50,091 nucleotides of DNA, taken from Lachnospiraceae bacterium. GTDB lineage: Bacteria; Bacillota; Clostridia; Lachnospirales; Lachnospiraceae. This document shows, piece after piece, positions 24,813 through 33,446 of the stretch. The first letter of the stretch is position 1. Every line of letters begins with the position of its first letter. The position numbers were made by a program, and so were the translations under genes. The notes under the pieces are model-generated. The model saw only the letters and a program-made list of their open reading frames with translations. It had not been told where the DNA came from and ran no database searches. The stretch is from positions 1 to 50,091 of the forward strand of contig CAAEMZ010000007.1 of the NCBI GenBank assembly GCA_900757195.1, written 5' to 3'.

Positions 24813-27661
24813 AACCGGTACAATTAGTGCTCTCTGCCTTTGGTTCCTATGGCGGCACAGAGGTGGTGGATTTTGAAAAAATAAAACAGGGATTATTTCT
24901 TATTACCGGAGATACAGGGGCGGGAAAAACGACGATTTTTGACGGCATTTCCTATGCACTTTACGGTCAGACAAGCGGCCAGCGCAGGGACGGGGAAATG
25001 ATGCGCAGCCAATATGCACCGGAAGACCGGGAAACTTATGTGGAATTTACCTTCAGTGAAGGTGGAAATATTTATAAAATACGCCGGAATCCGTCTTTCT
25101 TAAGAAGAAGCCGGAGACGGAATAAAGACGGCGGATACCGCCCGATCCGGACCGGAGCCGCTGTGGAGCTGACGCTGGAAGATGGCCGGATATTTCCCGG
25201 AAAAATGAAAGAAACCGACCGGAAAATTATAGAGATTATCGGAATGGACAGCGAACAGTTCCGTCAGGTGTCTATGATATCCCAGGGAGATTTTATGAAG
25301 CTTTTGCTGGCATCGTCCAAAGAGCGGAAGGAAATATTTTCACGGATTTTTCCTACGGAAATTTACCGGAAGATTCAAAAAAAGCTGGCGGACAGGGAAA
25401 AAGAAATGTACGGTAGTCTGGAGGACTTGAGAAAACAGTGCAGTCGGGAAATCGAAAATGTCCGTTGTATGGAAGGCAGTATTTACGAAAAAGTCTGGGA
25501 GGAAGACGGGCGGTTTTCGGAGCTTGACAACGGGAAGGTGATGGAGCTTCTGGAAGAAATGAACCGGGAGGCGGCAGAACGGGAAGCAGAGCTTCAGCGG
25601 TCGCTGGCCCAGGTGGAGAAGGTGCTGGAGGCGGACCGGAAAGTCGTTTTGAAGCGTCAGGAAACAGACCGGATGCAATCCGATCAAAAGCAGATCAGAG
25701 AGGCGCTGAGAGAGTGCGCTGACCTGGAAACGGCGGCGGTCCTGCGCCTTTCGGAGGTGAAAACCGCTTATGAGGAACGATGGCCGGAGATACAGAAAGA
25801 GAAGCTTCGGATTCAGGCGGAAATGCCGGAATACGACCGCATGGATGCTCAGGAGCGGTCATTGGCGGCGGCGCAGAAGGCGCTGGAAAAATGCCGGATT
25901 TTGAAAACAGAGAATCAGAACCGGATGGAAGAAAACCACAGACAGCAGGAAGCGCTTTTAAAGGCCCAGTCGGCGCTGAAAAATTCCGGGGCAGAGGCCA
26001 TTCGGGCCGCCGGAGAAAGGGACAGTTTAAAGAAAAAGCTGGATTCGGTACAGAAGATTCTCCGGGAAAAACCGCTGTGGGACGAAATTGCGAAAAAAGC
26101 GGCAGAGGTGAAGGAAGAAACAGCGGAGCATCTTCGAAATTACCGAAGCGCTTCCCGGCAGTATGACAGGGTATATGAACAGTTCATCGGGGCACAGGCA
26201 GGGCTTCTGGCCAGAAATCTGGAAGAGGGGACGCCCTGCCCGGTCTGCGGGGCCACCCATCATCCAAAGCTGAGCAGAGACTGGCGGGAAAATGACGGGG
26301 TTGACCGGGCCATGGTGGAAAAAGCCCGGGAAATCCGTGAAGAATGTGAAAAACAGGTGGAAATTTCCAGAGCCTTGTCTGAGGAAATCCGTGCGAAGGC
26401 GGAAGGCTTTAAAAGCCGGATTATCCAGGGGGCATCGGAATGGATGGCGGACGGAGAAACCGCCTTCGAAAAGGGCGGATTCTGGAAAAACGCCGGAGAA
26501 ATTTCCGATGCTATCCGGAATCAGTTTCTGGCGGCGGAAAAACGCTGGCGGCAATGCTCCGAAGAAGCGGAGCGCTTTGAAAAAAATATTCTGGAGCTGC
26601 AAAAGCTTGAAAAATGCCGGGAGGCGCTCCGGTCCGCTGATGTGGATGCGGTTCAGAAGCAGACAGCGCTGGAAGGGGAAGTGAAAACCATTCGGGAACG
26701 TCTGGAGGAAATCCGGGAGAAACTGCGGTTTTTATCCAAAGAAGAAGCGGCGTCCAGGCTCCGCACGCTGGAAGCCTGTGGGCTGGCTCTGGAAACGGAA
26801 CTTACGGCAGCTCAGAAGCATCTGGAAGAAATCCACAGCAGTCAGCAGTTAAATCAGGGAAAGCTTGAGGAAGGGCAGCGGCAGATCCTCCGGGCAGAAG
26901 CATTTCTTGCGGCGCTGGAAGAAAATGACTGCCAAAACTTTACGGCTGCCGGATGGCGCGAAAAGCCGGAAAGGGCAGAGGTTATCCGGAGAAAAGAAGA
27001 AATTTCGGCCGAAGAAAAAAAGATATACAGTATTCGGCGGAATAATGAGGACATCCGGGAGCGCCTGAAAAAACTGTTTAAAGCTTACGGCAGGGACCAG
27101 GAAGAATTTGCGGCGCTGCGCCATTTAAGCCAGGCGGCAAACGGTCAGATGGCCGGAAAGCCCCGGATTGATTTCCAGACCTATATGCAGCGGCGGTATT
27201 TTAAACAGATTGTCTCCGCAGCCAATCAGCGCCTGATCGGCATGAGCGGCGGCCAGTTTCTCCTGGAGTGCCGGAATCTGGAAAATCTGGGACGGCAGGG
27301 CGAAGTGGGACTGGATCTGGACGTATACAGCATGGTCAATGACCGGGTACGGGATGTCCGGACACTGTCCGGCGGCGAATCCTTTATGGCCGCGCTGGCG
27401 CTGGCCCTCGGCATGGCGGATGTCATCGCATGCCAGGCCGGAAAAATCCATGTGGATACGCTGTTTATCGACGAAGGTTTCGGCAGCCTTGACGAGGGCG
27501 CCAGAAATCAGGCAGTCCGGATTCTTGGAGAGCTGGCGGGCAGGGACCGCCTGGTGGGGATTATTTCCCATGTGAGTGAACTCAGGGAACAGATTGTAAC
27601 AAAAATTATCGTAAAGAAAAAGAGCGGCGGCAGTCATATTTTTATGGACGTTTCGGTGTAA
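24809..27661 (+). CDS. sbcC: Exonuclease subunit SbcC (Rad50-like SMC ATPase)
   Basis: 950-residue ATPase partner of SbcD. Walker A is GDTGAGKT near residues 35-42. Two long coiled-coil arms flank a zinc hook with C477 and C480 (CPVC). The C-terminal lobe has the ABC signature LSGGES, then DEGFGSLDE (Walker B) and the D-loop. Length is in the normal range for clostridial SbcC. Very purine-rich coding strand in the coiled-coil part creates long open frames on the opposite strand which are not genes. Confidence 0.95.
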   Translation: MKPVQLVLSAFGSYGGTEVVDFEKIKQGLFLITGDTGAGKTTIFDGISYALYGQTSGQRRDGEMMRSQYAPEDRETYVEFTFSEGGNIYKIRRNPSFLRRSRRRNKDGGYRPIRTGAAVELTLEDGRIFPGKMKETDRKIIEIIGMDSEQFRQVSMISQGDFMKLLLASSKERKEIFSRIFPTEIYRKIQKKLADREKEMYGSLEDLRKQCSREIENVRCMEGSIYEKVWEEDGRFSELDNGKVMELLEEMNREAAEREAELQRSLAQVEKVLEADRKVVLKRQETDRMQSDQKQIREALRECADLETAAVLRLSEVKTAYEERWPEIQKEKLRIQAEMPEYDRMDAQERSLAAAQKALEKCRILKTENQNRMEENHRQQEALLKAQSALKNSGAEAIRAAGERDSLKKKLDSVQKILREKPLWDEIAKKAAEVKEETAEHLRNYRSASRQYDRVYEQFIGAQAGLLARNLEEGTPCPVCGATHHPKLSRDWRENDGVDRAMVEKAREIREECEKQVEISRALSEEIRAKAEGFKSRIIQGASEWMADGETAFEKGGFWKNAGEISDAIRNQFLAAEKRWRQCSEEAERFEKNILELQKLEKCREALRSADVDAVQKQTALEGEVKTIRERLEEIREKLRFLSKEEAASRLRTLEACGLALETELTAAQKHLEEIHSSQQLNQGKLEEGQRQILRAEAFLAALEENDCQNFTAAGWREKPERAEVIRRKEEISAEEKKIYSIRRNNEDIRERLKKLFKAYGRDQEEFAALRHLSQAANGQMAGKPRIDFQTYMQRRYFKQIVSAANQRLIGMSGGQFLLECRNLENLGRQGEVGLDLDVYSMVNDRVRDVRTLSGGESFMAALALALGMADVIACQAGKIHVDTLFIDEGFGSLDEGARNQAVRILGELAGRDRLVGIISHVSELREQIVTKIIVKKKSGGSHIFMDVSV

Positions 27662-27665
27662 ATGA

Positions 27666-27694
27666 TTGTCAGCCGGGAAAAAATCCATTATAAT
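27666..27694 (+). promoter_or_regulatory. Promoter of the GtrA gene
   Basis: TTGTCA at 27666-27671, 17-bp spacer, TATAAT at 27689-27694. Confidence 0.6.
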
Positions 27695-27750
27695 AATAAG
27701 AATGTGCAGAGCGGGCACAGCGAATTCTAAAAGATGAAAGAGGTTATTGG

Positions 27751-28155
27751 ATGAAAGAGTTGTTCATGAAATACAAAGAAGTCATATCCTATCTGTTTTT
27801 CGGGGTGCTGACCACCGTCGTCAATTTTGTCGTTTATTTTGCATGTACCGATGGGCTTCATATAAACTATCTGGCGGCAACGGCAGTTTCCTGGGTGGCG
27901 GCCGTACTTTTTGCCTATGTGACAAACCGGAAATGGGTCTTTGAAAGCAAGGTGCGCGGTTTTATGCCGATTCTTCGGGAAATGGCGGTGTTTGTTGGGT
28001 GTCGTGTATTTTCCGGTGTGATGGATATGGGGATTATGTTCATCAGCGTGGATATGATCGGCATTTCGGACCGTATTGCCAAGTTTATTACTCAGGTGGC
28101 GGTTGTCGTACTGAACTATATATTCAGCAAAATAATTATTTTCCGGAATAAATAA
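27751..28155 (+). CDS. GtrA family membrane protein
   Basis: 134 residues with four TM helices, the GtrA layout: SYLFFGVLTTVVNFVVYF, then AATAVSWVAAVLFAYVTNRKWVF, whose NRKWVF is the family signature, and two more at about 73-95 and 105-130. GtrA proteins help move polyprenol-linked sugars across the membrane for cell-surface glycosylation. No glycosyltransferase lies beside it, so the substrate is open. ATG 27751 follows GAAAGAGG at 27736-27743. Confidence 0.88.
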   Translation: MKELFMKYKEVISYLFFGVLTTVVNFVVYFACTDGLHINYLAATAVSWVAAVLFAYVTNRKWVFESKVRGFMPILREMAVFVGCRVFSGVMDMGIMFISVDMIGISDRIAKFITQVAVVVLNYIFSKIIIFRNK

Positions 28156-28199
28156 TTCACAATTGAATCACAATTGAATCACAATCCATTCACAAATGA
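28156..28199 (+). repeat. Four phased 11-bp direct repeats upstream of htrA (candidate response-regulator site)
   Basis: TTCACAATTGA (28156), ATCACAATTGA (28167), ATCACAATCCA (28178) and TTCACAAATGA (28189) are head-to-tail copies with an exact 11-bp period, core TCACAA. TAGAAT at 28204-28209 is a plausible -10 with no good -35 element, the region being filled by the repeats. This fits activation by an OmpR/PhoB-type regulator. Confidence 0.6.
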
Positions 28200-28247
28200 T
28201 TGTTAGAATAGCATCATGAAAGATTGAACAGAACGGAGGAAATAATT

Positions 28248-29516
28248 ATGAGTGATTTTTATAATTATGACGAAGAAAAGAAAACCTATTCGCCTTACGA
28301 TACACCGGAACCGGAGAAAAAACCGAAAAAGAAAGGAAGTTTCGGAACAAAGCTTGGAAAGGCGCTGTGTCTCGGACTTGTTTTCGGGCTGGCAGCCGGC
28401 GGCGCTTTCTGGGGGATTACCCGGGCGGCCGGAGTGAATGTCAGCAGTAAAAACGGCGGAAATAACGGAATGAATGTGAACATCGTCCGTACCTCATCAA
28501 CGGATGTTCAGACGATTAAGGGGACGGATGTTTCGGATATCGTTCAGGAAGCGATGCCGTCCATCGTTGCCGTCAATACCCAGATGGTGACGACCAGCAG
28601 CTTTTTTGGACAGACCTATTCCCAGGAAGGCAGCGGCGCCGGTTCGGGAATCATCATGAGCGAATCGGAAGGAACGCTTTATATTCTGACCAACTATCAT
28701 GTAATTCAGGATTCGACCAGCATCCAGACAACATTTAATGATGGAAGCACAGCGGATGCGACGGTAAAGGGCTATGATGAGAATGCGGATATTGCCGTAC
28801 TGACGGTAGACTATCAGACATTAAGCGATGAAACAAAGAAAAATATCGCAGCGGCAGTTATGGGGGATTCGGATGCGCTGGAAGCCGGAAACGGTGCGAT
28901 CGCCATCGGAAATGCCCTCGGATACGGCCAGTCGGTAACGACCGGTTCGATCAGCGCCGTGGACCGGGAGGTTCAGATGACCGACGGCGTTGTGAATCTG
29001 GTACAGACCGATGCAGCCATTAACCCGGGCAACAGCGGCGGCGCTCTGTTAAATACACGGGGCGAAGTTATCGGCGTTAATACGATAAAATATTCCGATA
29101 CGACGGTTGAAGGGATGGGCTTTGCCATTCCGATCAATTCGGCGCTGGAAACAGCTAAAGGAATTATCGACGGAACAATCGTTCCGAAGACGGATGAGAA
29201 TACGGCTTATCTCGGTATTTCCGGAGGTACGCTGGATGAAGAATATGCGTCAAAATACGGTTACCCTGCCGGTATCTATGTCAGCATGGTATCCAGAGGC
29301 TCTGCGGCACAGCGGGCCGGACTGCAGCAGGGCGACATCATTACCGGATTTAACGGTGAAGCCATTGCAACGATGGAAGAACTTCAGGAAAAACTGGAGG
29401 GCTGTCTGCCGGGTGACCAGGTGACACTGCGTGTACAGCGTCAGAACAGACAGGGCGAATTTACCGAACAGGAGCTGGCAACGATTCTCGGTTCCAAAGC
29501 AGATATTGAACAGTGA
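28248..29516 (+). CDS. HtrA/DegP-type S1C serine protease, membrane-anchored
   Basis: 422 residues. A short cytoplasmic tail rich in Lys, Pro and Glu is followed by one TM helix (about 41-62), then an extracytoplasmic trypsin-like domain with H151 (NYHVI), D181 (NADIAVL) and S263 (GNSGGA), and one C-terminal PDZ domain (about 325-415). It degrades misfolded proteins at the cell surface. ATG 28248 has GGAGGA at 28236-28241; a TTG at 28224 in frame is upstream of the site. The phased repeats and -10 directly upstream suggest envelope-stress induction. Confidence 0.94.
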   Translation: MSDFYNYDEEKKTYSPYDTPEPEKKPKKKGSFGTKLGKALCLGLVFGLAAGGAFWGITRAAGVNVSSKNGGNNGMNVNIVRTSSTDVQTIKGTDVSDIVQEAMPSIVAVNTQMVTTSSFFGQTYSQEGSGAGSGIIMSESEGTLYILTNYHVIQDSTSIQTTFNDGSTADATVKGYDENADIAVLTVDYQTLSDETKKNIAAAVMGDSDALEAGNGAIAIGNALGYGQSVTTGSISAVDREVQMTDGVVNLVQTDAAINPGNSGGALLNTRGEVIGVNTIKYSDTTVEGMGFAIPINSALETAKGIIDGTIVPKTDENTAYLGISGGTLDEEYASKYGYPAGIYVSMVSRGSAAQRAGLQQGDIITGFNGEAIATMEELQEKLEGCLPGDQVTLRVQRQNRQGEFTEQELATILGSKADIEQ

Positions 29517-29534
29517 TCTGACATAAATGTTTTC

Positions 29535-29577
29535 GAGGGAAAGCGAATACCCATCCGTTGAGTATTCGCTTTTCCTT
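29535..29577 (+). terminator. Stem-loop after htrA
   Basis: AGGGAAAGCGAATAC (29536-29550) pairs with GTATTCGCTTTTCCT (29562-29576) with one wobble. The T-run is short and interrupted, so termination may be partial. Confidence 0.6.
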
Positions 29578-29628
29578 GTCGTATATAAAACAAAGAGGTA
29601 TAATTAGGAGAAAGACGGGAGGTCTCAT

Positions 29629-31101
29629 ATGAAAGATTACAATGAAGAAGAATTAAAGGATAAAACAGAAGATACCACCGGGGAAAAGACAGAGGAAAAA
29701 GCGGTGGCAGAGAGCCAGGAAACGGATGACAGCGACTATGAAGAAACCTGTTACCTCTGCCGGAGGCCGGAGAGCAAGACCGGAAAGCTGATTCATCTGC
29801 CGATGAACGGTATCTGCGTGTGTCCGGACTGTATGGAGCGCAGCTTTAAGGCTGTGACCGGACCGAATATAAATTATGACGAGCTGATGCAGAATATAAA
29901 TATGCAGGATATATTTCCGCCGATGATGGGCTTTCAGGATAATATTCCGAAAAGCCAGCGTCTGAAAAAGAAAAAACCAAAGGAAAAATCGGAGCCGGCT
30001 ATTGACTTGAAGCAGGTTATGCCGCCTCACCGGATTAAAGCCAGCCTGGACGAATATATTATCGGGCAGGATTATGCCAAAAAAGTGATGTCCGTTGCCG
30101 TGTATAATCATTACAAACGGGTGGCAACGAATATGATGGATGAAATCGAAATCGAAAAGTCCAATATGCTGATGATCGGGCCGACAGGCAGCGGAAAGAC
30201 CTATCTTGTGCGGACGCTGGCGCGGCTTCTGGATGTGCCGCTGGCGATTGCGGACGCCACATCTCTGACAGAGGCCGGATATATCGGAGACGATATCGAA
30301 AGTGTTGTTTCCAAACTTCTGGCGGCAGCGGGAAATGATGTGGAAAAGGCGGAGCGGGGCATTATTTTTATTGATGAAATTGATAAAATTGCCAAGAAGA
30401 AGAATACAATGAGCCGGGATGTGAGCGGTGAATCGGTGCAGCAGGGGCTTTTGAAGCTTCTGGAAGGCAGTGATGTGGAGGTTCCGGTGGGAGCCAGCAG
30501 CAAAAATGCCATGGTGCCTCTGACGACCATTAATACACGCAATATTCTGTTCATCTGCGGCGGCGCATTTCCGGATCTGGATGCGATTATTAAAAGCCGT
30601 CTGAATAAAACAAGTTCTATCGGTTTTGAATCGGCGCTGCATGATGCCAATGACCAGAATCCGGATATCGTGAGTCAGGTGACGATCGATGATCTCCGGG
30701 AATTTGGAATGATTCCGGAATTTATCGGCCGTCTGCCGGTAATTTTTACACTGAAGGGTCTGGATGAAGAGGCGCTGGTCAAGATTCTGAAGGAGCCGAA
30801 GAATGCCATCATTAAACAGTATCAGAAGCTTCTGGCGCTGGATGAGGTGGACCTCCGGTTTGATGAGGGCGCGCTGAAAGCGATCGCGAAACGTGCCATT
30901 CAGAAAAAAACCGGTGCGCGGGCGCTGCGTTCGATTATTGAAGAACTGATGCTGGATATCATGTATCAGATACCGAAGGATGATAATATCGGCCGTGTGA
31001 CGATTACGGAAGCCTATGTGGAACACAGCGGCGGTCCGCTGATCGATATGCGGGGTGTCTACAGCCTTGAGAATAAAACGCCGGCAGCCGGCATAGAATA
31101 A
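29629..31101 (+). CDS. clpX: ClpX-type AAA+ unfoldase, divergent
   Basis: 490 residues. An acidic N-terminal extension (about 40 residues) precedes a zinc-finger (CYLC ... CVCPDC). The AAA+ core has IGPTGSGKT (Walker A), TEAGYIGDD (pore-1 loop GYIG), FIDEIDKI (Walker B) and ICGGAFPDLD. SIGF in the ClpP-contact position is kept, so it may dock on ClpP. The pore-2 loop, normally with RKH, reads GASSKNAMV, and the chain is longer than the usual ~420. It lies apart from clpP and tig, which suggests a second ClpX paralogue rather than the housekeeping copy; this cannot be checked here. Ribosome binding site GGGAGG at 29616-29621. Confidence 0.85.
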   Translation: MKDYNEEELKDKTEDTTGEKTEEKAVAESQETDDSDYEETCYLCRRPESKTGKLIHLPMNGICVCPDCMERSFKAVTGPNINYDELMQNINMQDIFPPMMGFQDNIPKSQRLKKKKPKEKSEPAIDLKQVMPPHRIKASLDEYIIGQDYAKKVMSVAVYNHYKRVATNMMDEIEIEKSNMLMIGPTGSGKTYLVRTLARLLDVPLAIADATSLTEAGYIGDDIESVVSKLLAAAGNDVEKAERGIIFIDEIDKIAKKKNTMSRDVSGESVQQGLLKLLEGSDVEVPVGASSKNAMVPLTTINTRNILFICGGAFPDLDAIIKSRLNKTSSIGFESALHDANDQNPDIVSQVTIDDLREFGMIPEFIGRLPVIFTLKGLDEEALVKILKEPKNAIIKQYQKLLALDEVDLRFDEGALKAIAKRAIQKKTGARALRSIIEELMLDIMYQIPKDDNIGRVTITEAYVEHSGGPLIDMRGVYSLENKTPAAGIE

Positions 31102-31128
31102 CACTGATTTTAAATCAGGAGTGATCGA

Positions 31129-32847
31129 ATGGCGCTGACGGAAGAGCAGAGCCGCTGCCGTGAGGTGATTTTATCCCAGGATTATGCGGATTTTGTGGTA
31201 AGCTATGGCGGAAATCTGGAAGTGATGATCGAGGCCTATGACCCGGTCTGCTACGAGGTGATCGACAGTCAGTTTGTGGTTATTCACAGACCGCTGCCGC
31301 CGGACGGACGGCTGAATCCCGATGCATACAGTTATAATCTCATTCCGGATGTGATGGGGCTTTTAGATACCACCAGCATGGAACAGAGCGGAATTCTTCC
31401 GGTACATTACAGTCCGGGGTCCGGATTTCGGGGAAACGGCGTCATGGTCGGCGTGATCGATACGGGGATTGATTATACCCATCCGGCGTTTCGGTTTTCC
31501 AATGGGGTGACGCGGGTCCTTTCAATCTGGGACCAGACCATCCAGTCAGATCAGGTGCCGGAGCGTTTTCCTTACGGCACCGTGTATTCCCGGGAGCAGA
31601 TCGATGAGGCGCTGACTTCGGAGGAACCTTTTTCCGTTGTGCCGACCCGGGATGAAGACGGGCATGGTACATTCATCGCCGGAATTATGGCAGGCAGTGA
31701 GGATCTGGCGAATGGTTTTATCGGCGCGGCGCCGGAGGCATCGATCGCCGTGGTGAAGTTAAAGCCGGCCAAGGAATATCTGAGGGAGCATTATATTTTG
31801 AAAGAAGGGTCTCTGGCCTATCAGGAAACGGATGTGATGATGGCCGTGGAGTTCCTGAGAGGTCAGAGCCGCAGGTACCGGATGCCTCTGATTATCTGTA
31901 TCGGCATTGGAAATGGTCTCGGGAGTCATGACGGAACATCGTCGCTGAGCCAGTATTTCAATATCGTCAATAATATTACAGGAATCGGCATCGTGGCTGC
32001 CGCAGGAAATGAACTGGGAAAGGCCCATCATTATGCCGGCTTTATTTCCCGGGCAGAGGATTCAAACACGGTGGAACTCAGAGTTGGTGAAGGGGAGCGT
32101 GGATTCCAGATGGAACTCTGGGGGTCGCTGGCGGATGTTTTTTCTGTAGAAGTGATTTCACCGGAAGGGGAACGGATCGCAAGAAGCCAGTCCAGACTCG
32201 GCCAGTCCCAGAGGGTCCGGCTTTTATTTGAAGAAACGGAAATTTATATCGCGGATAAATCCGCAGGGCTTTCCGGCGGTCAGTTTCTTATGGTCCTGCA
32301 GCTCAGAAATCCGACGCCGGGCATATGGACGTTCCGGGTTTTCGGGGACCGGATTTTGAACGGACATTTTAATCTGTGGCTGCCTATGGAAAAATTTATC
32401 CGGGAGGACACCTTTTTTCTCAGTCCGGAACCGGATGTGACGCTGGTTTCCATAGCGACGACGAGCAGTGTTGTGGTGACGTCCAATTATAATCATTACA
32501 ATGACAGTCTGTATATTCATTCAAGCCGGGGATTTACTTCCGAAGGCTTTATCAAACCGGATGTGGCTGCGCCGGGCGTCAATGTTTACGGGCCTGTTCC
32601 CGGAGGCGGTTACGGACAGCGGACCGGTTCGAGCATCTCAGCCGCCCATGGCGCCGGCGCCGCGGCATTGCTGATGGAGTGGGGGCTTTTAAATCAGATT
32701 ATCAATAACATGGATGGAAATGATATACGCCGTCTTCTGATTCAGGGGGCAGCCCGGAAAACGGGGGAAGTTTATCCGAATCAGGGATGGGGATATGGAA
32801 CGCTGAATTTAAAAAATACCTTTGAAACTTTGCGGGTTGTGAGGTAA
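31129..32847 (+). CDS. S8 family (subtilisin-like) peptidase, Csp-like
   Basis: 572 residues. Catalytic triad intact: D111 (GVIDTGID), H179 (DGHGTF) and S502 (GSSISAAH, where canonical subtilases have GTSMA). A large insert (about 325-440) between H and S fits the jelly-roll domain of clostridial CspB/CspC-type germination proteases. The N-terminal ~95 residues could be a prodomain. No signal peptide is visible. It follows clpX by 27 bases and probably shares its transcript. A spore-germination role is an inference from family resemblance. Confidence 0.87.
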   Translation: MALTEEQSRCREVILSQDYADFVVSYGGNLEVMIEAYDPVCYEVIDSQFVVIHRPLPPDGRLNPDAYSYNLIPDVMGLLDTTSMEQSGILPVHYSPGSGFRGNGVMVGVIDTGIDYTHPAFRFSNGVTRVLSIWDQTIQSDQVPERFPYGTVYSREQIDEALTSEEPFSVVPTRDEDGHGTFIAGIMAGSEDLANGFIGAAPEASIAVVKLKPAKEYLREHYILKEGSLAYQETDVMMAVEFLRGQSRRYRMPLIICIGIGNGLGSHDGTSSLSQYFNIVNNITGIGIVAAAGNELGKAHHYAGFISRAEDSNTVELRVGEGERGFQMELWGSLADVFSVEVISPEGERIARSQSRLGQSQRVRLLFEETEIYIADKSAGLSGGQFLMVLQLRNPTPGIWTFRVFGDRILNGHFNLWLPMEKFIREDTFFLSPEPDVTLVSIATTSSVVVTSNYNHYNDSLYIHSSRGFTSEGFIKPDVAAPGVNVYGPVPGGGYGQRTGSSISAAHGAGAAALLMEWGLLNQIINNMDGNDIRRLLIQGAARKTGEVYPNQGWGYGTLNLKNTFETLRVVR

Positions 32848-32881
32848 AATAAAGGAAGAAAATGAAGGAGGTACTGTAATT

Positions 32882-33337
32882 ATGGCATTTTTAGAGGATT
32901 TAAAACAGGGACTCAGTGATGTGACAAAAACCGTTTATGAAAAATCCGGGCAGTTTGTAGAGATTCAGAAATTAAAGATGAAAAAGAATTCTTTAAACAG
33001 TGAATTAAAGGCTGCTTATGTTGAAATCGGAAAGATGGTTTATGAAGAGAAAAAAGCCGGCGTTGAATTTTCAGGTCCGGTCGTTCAGCTCTGTCAGAAA
33101 ATCGATATGGGTCTGGAAGCGATTCAGGAAGTGGACGAACAGATTGAAGAAGCCAGAGCCCGGGCGACAGTAGAAGACGGTACTTTTGATGAAAGCGATA
33201 TTTTTGAAGAAGAAGTGACCGATGTCACTGAAAAAACGGACACAACTGAAGAAACCGCAGAAGAAACGGCAGAGGAAGCTGTGGAAGAAGCCGTGGAGGA
33301 AGCCGAAGTTCCGGCGGAAGAAGCGAAGGAAGATTAG
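32882..33337 (+). CDS. Coiled-coil protein with acidic repetitive tail
   Basis: 151 residues. Residues 1-95 are helical and amphipathic (FLEDLKQGLSDV..., NSLNSELKAAYVEIGKMVYEE), likely a coiled coil; the tail from about residue 105 is a low-complexity run of Glu, Ala, Thr and Val. No known domain recognised with certainty; a zinc ribbon sometimes follows such a helical region in related proteins but is absent here. Strong AAGGAGG at 32862-32868. The complementary reading of the tail in another frame is basic and continuous with the next gene's frame, but has no sign of being coded. Confidence 0.7.
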   Translation: MAFLEDLKQGLSDVTKTVYEKSGQFVEIQKLKMKKNSLNSELKAAYVEIGKMVYEEKKAGVEFSGPVVQLCQKIDMGLEAIQEVDEQIEEARARATVEDGTFDESDIFEEEVTDVTEKTDTTEETAEETAEEAVEEAVEEAEVPAEEAKED

Positions 33338-33446
33338 AAGAAGGCAGGATATAAAAACAGTGAACTGGCACGCATACTGCGTGCCATTTTCCGGCTTTCC
33401 GGGGACTATTTTAAAAATTTACAGACAGGAAAAGAGGGCGATTGAA

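Noticed and set aside
29653..31104. Open frame of 483 codons on the minus strand opposite clpX
   Set aside because: The + strand frame is a clear ClpX with AAA+ motifs; the minus translation is rich in His, Arg, Phe and Ile with no recognisable domain.
33240..33340. CRISPR-like short repeats in the acidic tail gene
   Set aside because: The repetition is of Glu/Ala codons within a reading frame, without unique spacers.
33222..33446. In-frame upstream extension of the aminopeptidase P gene
   Set aside because: It overlaps the acidic coiled-coil gene and gives a Lys/Arg-rich artefact; GTG 33447 has a proper ribosome binding site and matches the family start.
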